From the NCBI GenBank assembly GCA_965202735.1, contig OZ241844.1, positions 1,798,001 through 1,862,000 on the forward strand: a stretch of 64,000 nucleotides of DNA, read 5' to 3'. The position numbers were made by a program, and so were the translations under genes. Numbering within the stretch: the stretch's first letter is position 1; every line of letters begins with the position of its first letter. The stretch comes from HK1 sp965202735. GTDB lineage: Bacteria > Pseudomonadota > Gammaproteobacteria > HK1. Below are positions 16,455 to 25,020 of the stretch, piece by piece. A model generated the notes under the pieces. That model saw only the letters and a program-made list of their open reading frames with translations, was not told the origin of the DNA and ran no database searches.

Positions 16455-16745
16455 CTACAGGTGCAGCGGTGGATCCATCCGGGCGTGAAGGATGCGAACG
16501 ATCAGAATCCCCCGATCGTCCCTGATGTAGAAGACAACATGCGAACGGTGCTCGAAACGCCTCAATCCCGGCACCAGGCCTTCAGCGTTCCGTCCCGGAC
16601 CCGGGTTCCTCGACAGCCTTTCGAAGCACCCTTCGAATTCGTCACGATAACGGCGCGCCTGATGAATGCCGAACGCCTCGATCGTGTAGTCGGCGATCCC
16701 GGCAAGGTCGGCCTCGGCGCGAGAAGTCAGCCGGTAGTCAGCCAT
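16455..16745 (-). CDS. ParE/RelE-family toxin
   Basis: 96 residues with the RelE/ParE fold pattern: N-terminal LTSRAEADLAGIADYTIEAFG, a central helix with ARRYRDEFEGCFERLSRNP, and C-terminal strands HVVFYIRDDRGILIVRILHAR. ParE toxins poison DNA gyrase; RelE relatives cut mRNA. The upstream antitoxin overlaps the start by 8 bp and its type (ParD-like) favours ParE. Confidence 0.85.
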   Translation of the reverse strand: MADYRLTSRAEADLAGIADYTIEAFGIHQARRYRDEFEGCFERLSRNPGPGRNAEGLVPGLRRFEHRSHVVFYIRDDRGILIVRILHARMDPPLHL

Positions 16746-16992
16746 GCCGCGCGCGATAGCGTTGCTCCGCCTCGGCCCACACCTCTTTCACCGTCCTGTC
16801 GCTCATGCCGCTTCCCAGGCCGTCACCGATGGCTTCCTTCAAGGCGCGGAAGCGCACATCCTGTTCCTGGTCCCGGCGGATGAGGTCGCGAAAATACTCA
16901 CTGTCATTGCCGTACTCGCCACTTGCGATCCGGGCTCTGATCCACTGCTCCTGTCGATCGGTCACCGTGATGCTCTTCTTGACCAGTGTCAT
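16738..16992 (-). CDS. ParD-like antitoxin
   Basis: 84 residues. The N-terminal ribbon-helix-helix (KKSITVTDRQEQWIRARIASGEYGNDSEYFRDLIRR, in part) binds operator DNA; the C-terminal tail wraps the toxin. It is first in the pair and overlaps the toxin gene by 8 bp, so the pair most likely represses its own promoter from the region above 16992. Confidence 0.88.
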   Translation of the reverse strand: MTLVKKSITVTDRQEQWIRARIASGEYGNDSEYFRDLIRRDQEQDVRFRALKEAIGDGLGSGMSDRTVKEVWAEAEQRYRARHG

Positions 16993-17370
16993 CCCGGACT
17001 CCTCGGCTATCTCGGAACATGTCCGAATTTATCCACCCTCGGCCCCTGCTGCACTTTGACCGGATGGCTGGCTGGCGGACATGCAGTCGGCGAATACATC
17101 GCACCCATGGTGCAGCCGCAGGCGACGAGCGAGGCATGACCGAATCCGGCCCCGGCCGGCGTCCTCGCGTGCGTGTCGAACACATCGCCGACCGTCTTCC
17201 CGAGACGCAGAACCTCCGGGCAGGCGTCGATGGCATCGGCGCAGGCGCGGTTCATGGACACATGAAGGGGAGCCGGTGGAAGTGGATACCGGCCTGAAAG
17301 GTACTGGAGAGGGCCGAATAGCCGGCAAGGACGGGCGATCGCCCGGCGAGGACGGTCGGTCCGCACCGGG
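16993..17370. other. Gap between two toxin-antitoxin pairs
   Basis: About 380 bp. A 119-codon open frame on the minus strand (17007-17366) has no recognisable fold and no convincing ribosome site. I treat the stretch as non-coding or decayed DNA. Confidence 0.45.
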
Positions 17371-17760
17371 CTACCGGATGCAGCGGACCTCGACGTCCGC
17401 GATGTCGAGCGCCCGCCAGCTCCGATCGGAGGTCAGCACGGGGCACGCCTCGACGCGACCGGTCGCGAGGTAGGCACGGTCGCCCAGTCCCAGCCCGAGC
17501 CGCCTCGTCGCGGTGCGGAGCCGGCCACTCAGCAGCGCCGCCTCCGGGCCGAACGGCAGGACCTCGATGCCCAGGGTCCCGAAGACGAGCGCCACCTCGG
17601 ACTCGGGCCAGCCGTCCTGATGGAGGCGGGCCGCCACCTCGGCGACATTCACGGTGGACATCGCCGCGCCGGACCGCAGCGCGGCGGCGACGACATCGGC
17701 GCCCGGCTCCTCCAGGATCACGGCGAGCACCGCCGAGGCGTCCAGGACGGTCCGGGGCAA
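17371..17760 (-). CDS. vapC: PIN-domain toxin (VapC family)
   Basis: 129-residue PIN-domain ribonuclease. Acidic metal ligands are visible at LDASAVLAVIL (Asp near 7), NVAEVAARL (Glu near 41), GDRAYLATG (Asp near 94) and LTSDRSW (Asp near 112). The start is a TTG at 17760, three bases after the vapB stop. VapC enzymes cleave tRNA or rRNA and stop growth when the antitoxin is lost. Confidence 0.85.
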   Translation of the reverse strand: MPRTVLDASAVLAVILEEPGADVVAAALRSGAAMSTVNVAEVAARLHQDGWPESEVALVFGTLGIEVLPFGPEAALLSGRLRTATRRLGLGLGDRAYLATGRVEACPVLTSDRSWRALDIADVEVRCIR

Positions 17761-17763
17761 CGC

Positions 17764-18087
17764 CTACTCCGCCGCCGCTTCCGCCCGGCGCTCGGCGATG
17801 AACTCATCCACCACGCTCGCGTCGCCGCCGCGCCTGCTTCTCGCGATGGCTCGCACCCGTTCCAGGGCGGCATCGACGGTCTGCAACCTGACGAAGCCAT
17901 CGTCCAGCGACATCAGCAGCTCCTGGCCGGGGCCGATGCCGAGGGCCTTCCGGAACCCGGCCGCCACGACGACCCGCCCCGCCGAGTCCATCCTGACTCG
18001 TCTCGCCCCGCGGTCCGCGCCCGGCCCGGGTCCGGCGTCCGGTGCCGGAGAGACGGGCTGCTCGGGGATTGCTCTTGAAAATGCCAT
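17764..18087 (-). CDS. vapB: AbrB/MazE-type antitoxin (VapB family)
   Basis: 107 residues with a swapped-hairpin AbrB domain (VRMDSAGRVVVAAGFRKALGI, in part) and an acidic/alanine-rich toxin-binding tail (DEFIAERRAEAAAE). It precedes vapC with a 3-bp gap. About 25 Pro/Gly-rich residues come before the DNA-binding domain, so a start closer to the AbrB fold is possible; the ATG at 18087 is used here. Confidence 0.8.
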   Translation of the reverse strand: MAFSRAIPEQPVSPAPDAGPGPGADRGARRVRMDSAGRVVVAAGFRKALGIGPGQELLMSLDDGFVRLQTVDAALERVRAIARSRRGGDASVVDEFIAERRAEAAAE

Positions 18088-18163
18088 GATCCGTAATTCA
18101 TGGGATGGTCTTTCTTTAATACCACAACAGGAAAAACTGATGCAACGAAGTCGAGCCAACACG

Positions 18164-18295
18164 CGGGGCTCTTCGAAAGTCGTGGTTACCGGCCGCCCAG
18201 CCGGACCATCGCACGGTGAACCGACGGTCTCTCGGTACCGAAGGCCCGGTTCGAACGTCCGATGAACCGCTCGCCACGACTTCCGGAGGGCCCTG
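18164..18295 (+). mobile_element. MITE-B copy 1
   Basis: 132 bp ending in CGACTTCCGGAGGGCCCTG, with a left end altered to CGGGGCTCTTCGAAAGTCG. A perfect 10-bp duplication, AGCCAACACG, flanks it (18154-18163 and 18296-18305). Confidence 0.9.
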
Positions 18296-18320
18296 AGCCA
18301 ACACGAAGTCGAACCAACAG

Positions 18321-18442
18321 CAGCAACTCCCGCCGAGCGGGAACAGGCCTCTGAAATCCCCTCGACTCGATGCCCTGAAGGTCGAAATCGCGCCGGAATC
18401 CCCCCGCGGCACGGCCTCTCCGGGCACTGGCGGGAATCGCTG
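18321..18442 (+). mobile_element. MITE-A copy 3
   Basis: 122 bp from CAGCAACTCCCGCC to GGCGGGAATCGCTG. The flanks AACCAACAG and AGCCAACAG match at 8 of 9 positions, a slightly decayed target duplication. It lies 25 bp from MITE-B copy 1; together they occupy most of the gap upstream of vapB. Confidence 0.85.
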
Positions 18443-18555
18443 AGCCAACAGACGGGCCGGCGGAGCCCGGACGAAGGGTGTACTGGATTGGGCAAGTGCG
18501 ACATCCGGTTCCCGCAAGCGGTAAGCTGCGCCGACCATGTTCACCGTATCGTGCG

Positions 18556-18759
18556 ATGGAAGAAGCGACGACCAACCAGCACAGGGGAACCGGACTCTAC
18601 GGCCAGCGCAGCAGCAGATGCTCTGATGGAGCGCGCGCGTTGCACATTGAGCGAACGTGGATGCTGGCGCCGGTCGAGCGAATACGACTTGCGCTGTCTC
18701 TTGGCCGGTGCCTTGGACGCTTGAGGTCCGACCTCGACCCGGCCGGCACCCGTGACTGA
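18556..18759 (+). CDS. Small helical protein upstream of the nucleotidyltransferase
   Basis: 67 residues from the ATG at 18556. The second half (ARALHIERTWMLAPVERIRLALSLG, in part) resembles short helical proteins often found before AbiEii-like nucleotidyltransferases. Its stop overlaps the next start by 8 bp, typical of coupled antitoxin-toxin pairs. The N-terminal half looks unstructured, so a later start is possible. An antitoxin role is inference from position. Confidence 0.45.
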   Translation: MEEATTNQHRGTGLYGQRSSRCSDGARALHIERTWMLAPVERIRLALSLGRCLGRLRSDLDPAGTRD

Positions 18760-19327
18760 ACGCGGCGACCGCATCGAACGCACCCTGTCCGTTGCCGAGG
18801 CGATCGTGAGCTCCCTGCGGGAAAAAGGGACCGGGGCGGCTGTGATCGGCGCAATCGCCCTGGCGTTTCATGGATATGCCCGCGCCACTCAGGATGTGGA
18901 CATCGCGACCCATGCCGACCCCCGGACAGTGCTGCGTGACATCGAGCGGTCTCTGAAGCAGCAGGGGTACGCGACCCGGCTGATCTTCCCCGACCCGGAC
19001 GATCCGCTCGGCGGTGTCCTGACCGTGACCGGGGACGATTTCGATGCGGTGCAGGTGGTCAATTTCCACAACCCATGGGCCGTCTCCAGCAATCCGGGGG
19101 AGTCCTCCATCCAGAGTGCTGTGGCGTGCATTCCGGGCTACGAACTGCCCGTGGTCGATGTACCGCACCTCGTTGCCCTGAAGCTCTACGCCGGAGGGCC
19201 GCGCAACCGTAGCGACGTGCTGGAGCTGATCGAACGCAACCGGAATGTCGACCGCGACGAAATTCGCCGAGTGTGCGGGCAATTCAATCTGACTGCCGAC
19301 ATCGACGAGACGCTCCGGGACGTTTGA
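18752..19327 (+). CDS. AbiEii-like nucleotidyltransferase
   Basis: 191 residues, GTG start at 18752. The nucleotidyltransferase core shows GAIALAFHGYARATQDVDIAT: a Gly-rich turn followed by the acidic pair DVD that binds metal and NTP. PHLVALKLYAGGPRNRSDV matches the C-terminal part of AbiEii/DUF6036-type enzymes. Such proteins act as toxins of type IV toxin-antitoxin or abortive-infection systems by modifying tRNA. Its 8-bp overlap with the small upstream frame, and the nearby parDE and vapBC, support a toxin role. Confidence 0.7.
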   Translation: MTERGDRIERTLSVAEAIVSSLREKGTGAAVIGAIALAFHGYARATQDVDIATHADPRTVLRDIERSLKQQGYATRLIFPDPDDPLGGVLTVTGDDFDAVQVVNFHNPWAVSSNPGESSIQSAVACIPGYELPVVDVPHLVALKLYAGGPRNRSDVLELIERNRNVDRDEIRRVCGQFNLTADIDETLRDV

Positions 19328-19921
19328 CCAGGCGTTACCGAGCGGCCGAGACCGGACCGAGCGCTTCGCTCGGGTCCCCGGGCCAATCGTGGTCCCGCGC
19401 CGGGTGTCGGCGCCGACCGCGCGGCCGCATCCAGCAGGCGTTCGGCCACGCGTCGCAGGGGCGTCGTCATCAAGCCCGTCGAGGAGCGATCCTGTCGAGG
19501 AACGATCCCGGCGACCTCCGGACACTCCATGGCACGCTATGCACGCTTGCGAACATTGCCTGTCGCCCGCCCCTCGAATACCTCTCTCGGGACGCGCCAT
19601 TCGGGCGGCGCGGTCGGCATCCGGCCACTCCAGCGATTCCCGCCAGGCGGGAACATGCTCCTGAAATCCCCTCTATCTGGACACCCTGAAGGTCGAAATC
19701 ACACCACAATTCCACCATGGTGCGGCCTCTCTCCGGGCATTGGCGGGAATCGCTGTCGGTACTCCGGGCGACTCCGGCGACTCCGGGCGACTCGACACCG
19801 CCGCCCGTGCCCGGCAAGCTTCGCAGCCTCGGCCTCTCGCTTCGTTCCCGGATTGCGTGAGAGGCGCCGATTCGCGGATTCTCGACGCTCGGCCAACCGC
19901 CGGTACGGCAGGAGGTGAACG
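19328..19921. other. Gap with one MITE-A copy
   Basis: Nearly 600 bp between the nucleotidyltransferase and the methyl-transfer operon. Apart from MITE-A copy 4 I see no gene. The end near 19910 carries a strong ribosome site (AGGAGGTGA) for the next gene, so the operon promoter probably lies in the last 150 bp. Confidence 0.5.
19631..19755 (+). mobile_element. MITE-A copy 4
   Basis: 125 bp with good inverted ends (CAGCGATTCCCGCC and GGCGGGAATCGCTG) and the family body. No clear flanking duplication remains, so it may be old or rearranged. Confidence 0.8.
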
Positions 19922-21307
19922 GTGGCAGCGATCATCGGCAAGGCGATTCCAGCGCAGCGGCAGCGGGTGCTCGATGCGCTCGCGCTGCGCGAGCCGGACC
20001 GGGTGCCGGTCGGGCTCTGGGGCACCATCGAGGGGTACCAGAACCTGCGGCGCGGCATCGGAATGGACTACAAGGCCGATCCGAAGGACTACCGGACCGG
20101 CTCCACCACCTGGACCACGGACGTGAGCTTCGAGCTCGATCTGGCCGACAGGCTGGATCTCGACTTCGTGCGCATCTCGGCCGGCACGCCCGGCGGCTCC
20201 CCGGGGTTTCGCCCCATCCGGTTCGAGGAAGTGCCCTTCGACATGGGCATCCCCCCGCCCGACGTCGAGATCAACGTCGACGAGTGGGGGGTCATCCGCA
20301 AGTGGACCCCGCACGAGCAGGGCGGCTACTACGAGATGATCGGCTACCCGCTCTTCCACGCCACCAGCGCGCCGCTCGAGGAGGGCCTGCGCGAGCTGGA
20401 GGCGTACCCCTGGCCCGACCCCCGGGACACCTCGGTGTTCGACGACGCCCCGATCCCCGGCATGACCCTGCGCGAGTACTGCAGGTTCGTGCGCGAGGAG
20501 ACCCCGTTCGCGCTGATGGGCCAGGGCGGGCGCGGCGGGCTGTTCGAGCAGGCGAAGTACATGGTCGGGTACGCGAAGATCTTCTCCGACTTCATCGAGT
20601 CGCCCGAGTTTCTCGACGCGATGCTGGCGAAGCTGGTCGACATCGAGATCGACTTCGCCCGCGCGATCATCGACGAGTGCGGCGAGTACTTCGACTGGAT
20701 CCGCCTGAGCCCCGAGGACCTCGCGAGCGAGAAGACCGCGTTCCTGTCGCTGCCGATGTACGAGCGCCAGCTCCTCCCGCACTACAAGCGCTGCTACACC
20801 GAGATCAAGAAGCACTACCTCGCGAAGAACCCGAACGGAAAGCTCCAGTTCCACTCCTGCGGCGCGATCCCCGAGCCGTTCATGCGCGGGCTCCTCGACT
20901 GCTCCGTCGATGGCTACGACAGCCTGCCCCCGAAGGTCGCCCGGCACTCGAACCCGGCCGCGAAGAAGCGCCAGCTCGGCAAGGAGATGTTCTTCTACGG
21001 CGGGATCGACGTGCAGGAGACGCTGCCCTGGGGGTCGGTGGAGGACGTGCGCAACGAGGTCCGCACGCGCATCTGGGAGATGGCCCACGGCGGCGGCTAC
21101 CTGTGCAGCTCCTCCCACCGCCTGGAGCACGACGTGCCGGTCGAGAACACCCTCGCGATGATCGAGGAGTGCAGGGAGTACGGCGTCTATCCGCTGCCCG
21201 AGGACCCGCCGCCCGGCGCGGACACCGGCGAGGGCTACGAGCCCTGGACCGGGGACCGGAAGAAGCGGCGCAAGCGCCGCCCCAGGCCGGAAGCCGTCGA
21301 GGGCTGA
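19922..21307 (+). CDS. UroD-family methyltransferase (MtaA/MtbA-like)
   Basis: 461 residues, GTG start 8 bp after AGGAGGTGA. The fold is that of uroporphyrinogen decarboxylase-like methyltransferases, which pass a methyl group between a substrate or corrinoid protein and a second acceptor through a zinc-bound thiolate. The zinc motif HSCG sits at residues 311-314 (QFHSCGAIPEP). True UroD enzymes have a different N-terminus and no such motif. The next gene encodes a corrinoid protein, the expected partner. The Lys/Arg-rich C-terminal tail (KKRRKRRPRP) is unusual. The substrate cannot be read from sequence; methylated amines, betaines or aromatic methyl ethers are candidates. Confidence 0.8.
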   Translation: MAAIIGKAIPAQRQRVLDALALREPDRVPVGLWGTIEGYQNLRRGIGMDYKADPKDYRTGSTTWTTDVSFELDLADRLDLDFVRISAGTPGGSPGFRPIRFEEVPFDMGIPPPDVEINVDEWGVIRKWTPHEQGGYYEMIGYPLFHATSAPLEEGLRELEAYPWPDPRDTSVFDDAPIPGMTLREYCRFVREETPFALMGQGGRGGLFEQAKYMVGYAKIFSDFIESPEFLDAMLAKLVDIEIDFARAIIDECGEYFDWIRLSPEDLASEKTAFLSLPMYERQLLPHYKRCYTEIKKHYLAKNPNGKLQFHSCGAIPEPFMRGLLDCSVDGYDSLPPKVARHSNPAAKKRQLGKEMFFYGGIDVQETLPWGSVEDVRNEVRTRIWEMAHGGGYLCSSSHRLEHDVPVENTLAMIEECREYGVYPLPEDPPPGADTGEGYEPWTGDRKKRRKRRPRPEAVEG

Positions 21308-21382
21308 GGCACGAGGCGCATCGGGCCGCGCGCCCGGCGGGCCGCGCCGGCCCGGGCGAACCACGGGAAAGAGGACCGGTAC

Positions 21383-22228
21383 ATGCCTCTCATCATTGAT
21401 ACCGAGCGGGAATTCGACATCGAGGACCTGCAGTACGACATCGAGGATTCCCGCGAGACCGACCGGTGGACCGACGCGCCGGCGGAGATCAAGGAGCTGT
21501 TCCACGAGATCGAGTGGAACATCATCGACGGCGAGCACGAGGACACCGTCGGCCTCATCCAGCCGGCGCTCGACGCGGAGGTCACCGCCCGCACCCTGAT
21601 CGCGGGCCCGATGGCCACCGGCATCGCCGAGGTCGGCCGCCGGTTCAAGATGGACGAGTACTTCCTCCCCGAGGTGATGATGTCGGCGAAGTGCATGCAC
21701 GCCGCGCTCGCGATCCTCAAGCCGCTCATCATCGCGGAGAAGACCGAGGAGATCGGCACCGTGGTGGTCGGCACCGTGCAGGGCGACCTGCACGACATCG
21801 GCAAGAAGATCGTGGCGATGATGCTCGAAGCGGCCGGCTTCACCGTCATCGACCTCGGGGTCACGGTGCCCCCCGAGGACTTCATCGCCGCCATCCGCGA
21901 GCACCGGCCGCAGATCGTCGGCTTCTCCTCGCTGTTGACCACCACCATGAACATGCAGTGGGAGACCCTGAAGCTCATCAAGGCGGAGGGGTTGCGCGAA
22001 GAGGTGAAGGTGTTCGTCGGCGGCGCCCCCATCAGCCAGGCGTGGTGCGACAAGATCGGCGCCGACGCCTACGCGGCGGATGCGCTGATCGCGGTCGACA
22101 AGGCGAAGGCGTGCGTGCACCTGTTCGACAACTACCGGGGCGGCGACCCCGCCCTGCACGCGGCCATGCTCGCGCTGGACGCCGAGCGCGAGGCGCAGAA
22201 GCTCGCGCAGGCCGAGGCGGCGGGGTAG
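21383..22228 (+). CDS. Corrinoid (B12-binding) methyl-carrier protein
   Basis: 281 residues. An N-terminal helical cap (residues about 30-120) is followed by a Rossmann-like B12-binding domain with the base-off/His-on motif DLHDIG at about 135-140 (ligand His137), then SSLLTTTM and VGGAP, all standard for MtbC/MttC/MetH-type modules. It carries the methyl group on cobalamin between two methyltransferases. The N-terminal extension with many Asp/Glu (about 25 residues) is longer than in MtbC. It lies 75 bp after the UroD-like gene in the same operon. Confidence 0.92.
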   Translation: MPLIIDTEREFDIEDLQYDIEDSRETDRWTDAPAEIKELFHEIEWNIIDGEHEDTVGLIQPALDAEVTARTLIAGPMATGIAEVGRRFKMDEYFLPEVMMSAKCMHAALAILKPLIIAEKTEEIGTVVVGTVQGDLHDIGKKIVAMMLEAAGFTVIDLGVTVPPEDFIAAIREHRPQIVGFSSLLTTTMNMQWETLKLIKAEGLREEVKVFVGGAPISQAWCDKIGADAYAADALIAVDKAKACVHLFDNYRGGDPALHAAMLALDAEREAQKLAQAEAAG

Positions 22229-22243
22229 GTTCCCGCCTGCCCG

Positions 22244-23356
22244 ATGGCCCTCGATCTCTCCAGTCCCCGGGTCCTGAGACCCGCCGCGGGCGCGGCGGCG
22301 TGGCTGCTTCTCGGCGTGACGGGGGTTGTCGGGGCGGGATGGGGGTACGGTCTGTTCTTCGCGTCGCTGCTGCTGCTGTCCGGGGCGGTGGTGGCGTTCG
22401 CGCTGCTCGTCCTGACCCGCGCGTTCGACTCCGCTCGGCTGCGGGGAAGCGCCGCGTGGCTGGGACTCCTCGGGGTGTGGGCCTACGTGTGGGCGGTGGG
22501 GGCGCTGTCCGGGCACTACCTCCTCGAGACCATCGAGGGGCGGATGGAGCTGCGGTGGGTCCTGTTCGGTCCCGCGGTGCTGGCCGCGCTCGTGGTGCTC
22601 GACATCGGTCTGTACCGGGCGCTGGTGGGCAGGAACCTGCCGGCCTGGAACCGCTACCGGAGCGTCATCCGCCGCGAGCGCGCCGACCCGCGGGCGATGC
22701 GCCGCACGCTCGTCGACGATGTCCTGCTGCACCGCACGCTCCTGTCGGTGAGCGGCTTCCGCTGGCTCAGGCACACCCTCATCTTCTGGGGGTTCGGGCT
22801 GATGCTCGCGACGGAGCTGCTGGCGGTGTTCGTGCGCGAGGGGTTCCCGGCGTTCGGCTGGCCGGACCTCTGGGAGGTGGCGTCGCACCCGGTGCGGCTC
22901 GCGTTCGACTTCGCCTACGACTTCACGGGGCTGATGGTGCTGGTGGGGTGCGCGCTGGCCATCGGGTGGCGCATCGCGGTCGAGGGCACGCAGGAGCGCA
23001 AGTACGCCGACACCCCGACCGCGGTGTTCCTGTTCCTGGTGAGCTTCAGCGGCTTCGTGGTGGAGGGGATGCGCCTGGCGGCATTGCCGGAGGCGCTGCA
23101 CGGCGTGTCGTTCGTGGGCCGCGTGTTCGCGCTGGCGATGCCGGGGGGCGGCGCGCTCGGGCCGGGCTCGACCGCGTACGAGGCGCTGTGGCTGGCGCAC
23201 GTGCTGGGCTCGTGCGCGTTCATCGCCTACGTGCCGGCGAGGCGGCTGGTGCATTCCTGCGCGACCCCGATGGGCCGGCTGATGCACTCCCAGCGCGAGC
23301 TGCTGGCGGCGAAGCGGCACGCGGTGCTCACCGGGCTGATGATGAAGCGCACGTGA
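22244..23356 (+). CDS. NarI/HdrE-like haem b membrane protein
   Basis: 370 residues with about eight hydrophobic segments. The motifs RWLRHTLIFWGFGLML, FTGLMVLVGCALAI, SFSGFVVEGMRLA and LWLAHVLGSCAFIAYVP place His residues where nitrate-reductase gamma/HdrE subunits bind haem b. It starts 16 bp after the corrinoid gene. Such a subunit normally feeds or draws electrons from the quinone pool for an iron-sulfur reductase. No HdrD-like partner is in the window; it may drive reductive reactivation of oxidised corrinoid, which is inference. Confidence 0.75.
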   Translation: MALDLSSPRVLRPAAGAAAWLLLGVTGVVGAGWGYGLFFASLLLLSGAVVAFALLVLTRAFDSARLRGSAAWLGLLGVWAYVWAVGALSGHYLLETIEGRMELRWVLFGPAVLAALVVLDIGLYRALVGRNLPAWNRYRSVIRRERADPRAMRRTLVDDVLLHRTLLSVSGFRWLRHTLIFWGFGLMLATELLAVFVREGFPAFGWPDLWEVASHPVRLAFDFAYDFTGLMVLVGCALAIGWRIAVEGTQERKYADTPTAVFLFLVSFSGFVVEGMRLAALPEALHGVSFVGRVFALAMPGGGALGPGSTAYEALWLAHVLGSCAFIAYVPARRLVHSCATPMGRLMHSQRELLAAKRHAVLTGLMMKRT

Positions 23357-23389
23357 CGCGCCGCACCGCGACCTTCGCCGCCGAACCGA

Positions 23390-23505
23390 CTCTACCCGGC
23401 CGGCCCGGTCCGGTCGGCAGGCTTCGCGACCGGGCCGTGGCGCCGGACCGCGTCTCCGGCCGGCCCGGCCCGGCGGGTATGCTTCGCGGGTCGGACCGGA
23501 AGCCT
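23390..23505. repeat. Imperfect direct repeat before the kinase-CSD gene
   Basis: Two segments of about 65-70 bp share CCGGCCGGCCCGG and TGCTTCGCG-type cores. They sit in the 185-bp gap between the membrane-protein gene and the next gene. No function assigned. Confidence 0.5.
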
Positions 23506-23541
23506 GAACGGGACGGATGATCGACACGGGACCTGACGAAC

Positions 23542-24363
23542 ATGGCCACCAGCGTCATCGGAATATTCGGAAAGACCTGCAGCGCGAAGTCCGACGTGGC
23601 GCGCGAGATCTCGCGCATGACCGGCAACAAGGTCAAGCATCCGGGCGAGATGATCACGACGCGCGCCCGCATGGCGGGCCTCGCCACCGGGAGGGAGGTC
23701 GCGGACGAGCGGCATCGCGAGGTCGACGCGGACACCGTCCGGGCGGTCGACGCGCTGGCCGGCCTCGGCGAGCTGTGGATCGTCGAGAGCGGCCTGCTCG
23801 ACGCCGTGCTCGGACCGAGGGACGACGTGTTCTGGGTCTCGCTGCACGCGCGCGACGAGGTCCGCGAGGCGCGCTGGCACAGGCGCAGGGAGGAGATGGG
23901 GGGCCGCTCGCGCCAGATCGGCGAGAGCGTCGCGCAGCGCGACGCCGACGACGCGGCGCTGCGCGAGCGGCTCTACGGCGCGGACCCGAACCGCGTCGAG
24001 CCGGCGATGACCATCGACACCAGCGACAGGTCCCCGACCGAGTGCGCGGCGGAGCTCCTGGCGGCGTTCCAGAGCGAGACCGGGGTGGTCCTCTCCCTCG
24101 CCCGCGCGGAGATGGACAAGACCGCCACCCGCGGCATCGTGCCCGGCCCCTCGCGCGGCATCATCCGCTCGTACACCCCGCAGCGTCCGCCGTTCGGCGG
24201 CTACATCACCGACGAGACGAGCGGCAAGGACCTCTACGTGCACAAGTCCGCGGTCGCGGACGCGGGCATCCCCGGTCTCGAAGCCGGGCAGTGCGTGACC
24301 TACCGCATCGTCGAGGACGGATTCGGGGGCTTCAAGGCGTCCGAGCTCGCGGTGGAGGGGTGA
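23542..24363 (+). CDS. Cytidylate-kinase-like P-loop protein fused to a cold-shock domain
   Basis: 273 residues. The N-terminal 190 resemble cytidylate/adenylate-kinase-type P-loop proteins: IGIFGKTCSAKS in the Walker A position, VARWHRRREEMG-like basic lid region and a TIDTSDRSPTECA segment typical of CMP-kinase-like proteins. The P-loop is degenerate relative to GxxGxGK[ST]. From about residue 200 the protein is a cold-shock/OB domain, with FGGYITDE and DLYVHKSAV in the RNP1 and RNP2 positions, ending GFKASELAVEG. I know of no standard fusion of this kind. It is in the methyl-transfer operon and might couple nucleotide or RNA sensing to it, which is speculation. Confidence 0.6.
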   Translation: MATSVIGIFGKTCSAKSDVAREISRMTGNKVKHPGEMITTRARMAGLATGREVADERHREVDADTVRAVDALAGLGELWIVESGLLDAVLGPRDDVFWVSLHARDEVREARWHRRREEMGGRSRQIGESVAQRDADDAALRERLYGADPNRVEPAMTIDTSDRSPTECAAELLAAFQSETGVVLSLARAEMDKTATRGIVPGPSRGIIRSYTPQRPPFGGYITDETSGKDLYVHKSAVADAGIPGLEAGQCVTYRIVEDGFGGFKASELAVEG

Positions 24364-24440
24364 CGGGCGGCCGGTGACCGCGGTTTTCGAGCCGCCCGGA
24401 GACATCCGCGGCGGCGGATGGACGGAGGCGACCGGCCGGC

Positions 24441-24995
24441 ATGCCGACCCTCGGTGAGGTCATGCGCTCGGAGATCGGCGAGGAGCGATTCCGCGCCACC
24501 GGCGCGTTCGCGTTGCGCGACGAACGGGTGACCGCGATGAAGCTCGCGACCGGCGCCCCCTGCGCCGGCCACGGCGCGATGTTCGCGCCGTGGCCCGGGC
24601 CGGAGCCGGACGTCGAGCGCTGGTACCTGCTGGAGAGCGGCCAGGCGGTCGGCATCGCCGGCGCGCAGGGCGGCGCACCCCGGCTGCGCCTGTGCGAGAC
24701 CGGCGCGTCCCGTGCGGAGTCGACGCAGGCCGTCATGGACCGGCCGCACTCCCCGCGGGTCGGGCCGTACCCGGTGATGGTCGAGGAGGGCCGCACCTAC
24801 CGCTGGTGCAGTTGCGGGCTGAGCGCCGGCCAGCCGTGGTGCGACGACTCCCACCTGGGCACCGGTTTCGAGCCCATCGAGTTCGTCGCCCCGATCACGG
24901 CCGAGTTCTACATGTGCGGCTGCAAGGGCTCGGACAACAAGCCCTACTGCTTCGGCAACTGCACCGGGCACGGGACCCGGGCGGCGGGCTCGTGA
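24441..24995 (+). CDS. CDGSH iron-sulfur domain protein
   Basis: 184 residues with two CDGSH-type modules. The first reads CSCGLSAGQPWCDDSH: three Cys and one His for a [2Fe-2S] cluster, with Asp replacing the usual Gly. The second, CGCKGSDNKPYCFGNC, has Cys where His is expected and may bind a cluster differently or not at all. The N-terminal 100 residues (two further Cys) are not assigned. It probably acts as a cytoplasmic electron carrier in the operon, where corrinoid reactivation needs low-potential electrons. Confidence 0.82.
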   Translation: MPTLGEVMRSEIGEERFRATGAFALRDERVTAMKLATGAPCAGHGAMFAPWPGPEPDVERWYLLESGQAVGIAGAQGGAPRLRLCETGASRAESTQAVMDRPHSPRVGPYPVMVEEGRTYRWCSCGLSAGQPWCDDSHLGTGFEPIEFVAPITAEFYMCGCKGSDNKPYCFGNCTGHGTRAAGS

Positions 24996-25020
24996 CGCGC
25001 GTCCCGGACCGGGGCCCCGC

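Noticed and set aside
17007..17366. 119-codon minus-strand frame between parDE and vapBC
   Set aside because: No recognisable domain, no good ribosome site and several overlapping frames of equal length.
19922..21307. True uroporphyrinogen decarboxylase for haem synthesis
   Set aside because: Has the HSCG zinc motif of methyltransferases and sits before a corrinoid-protein gene.
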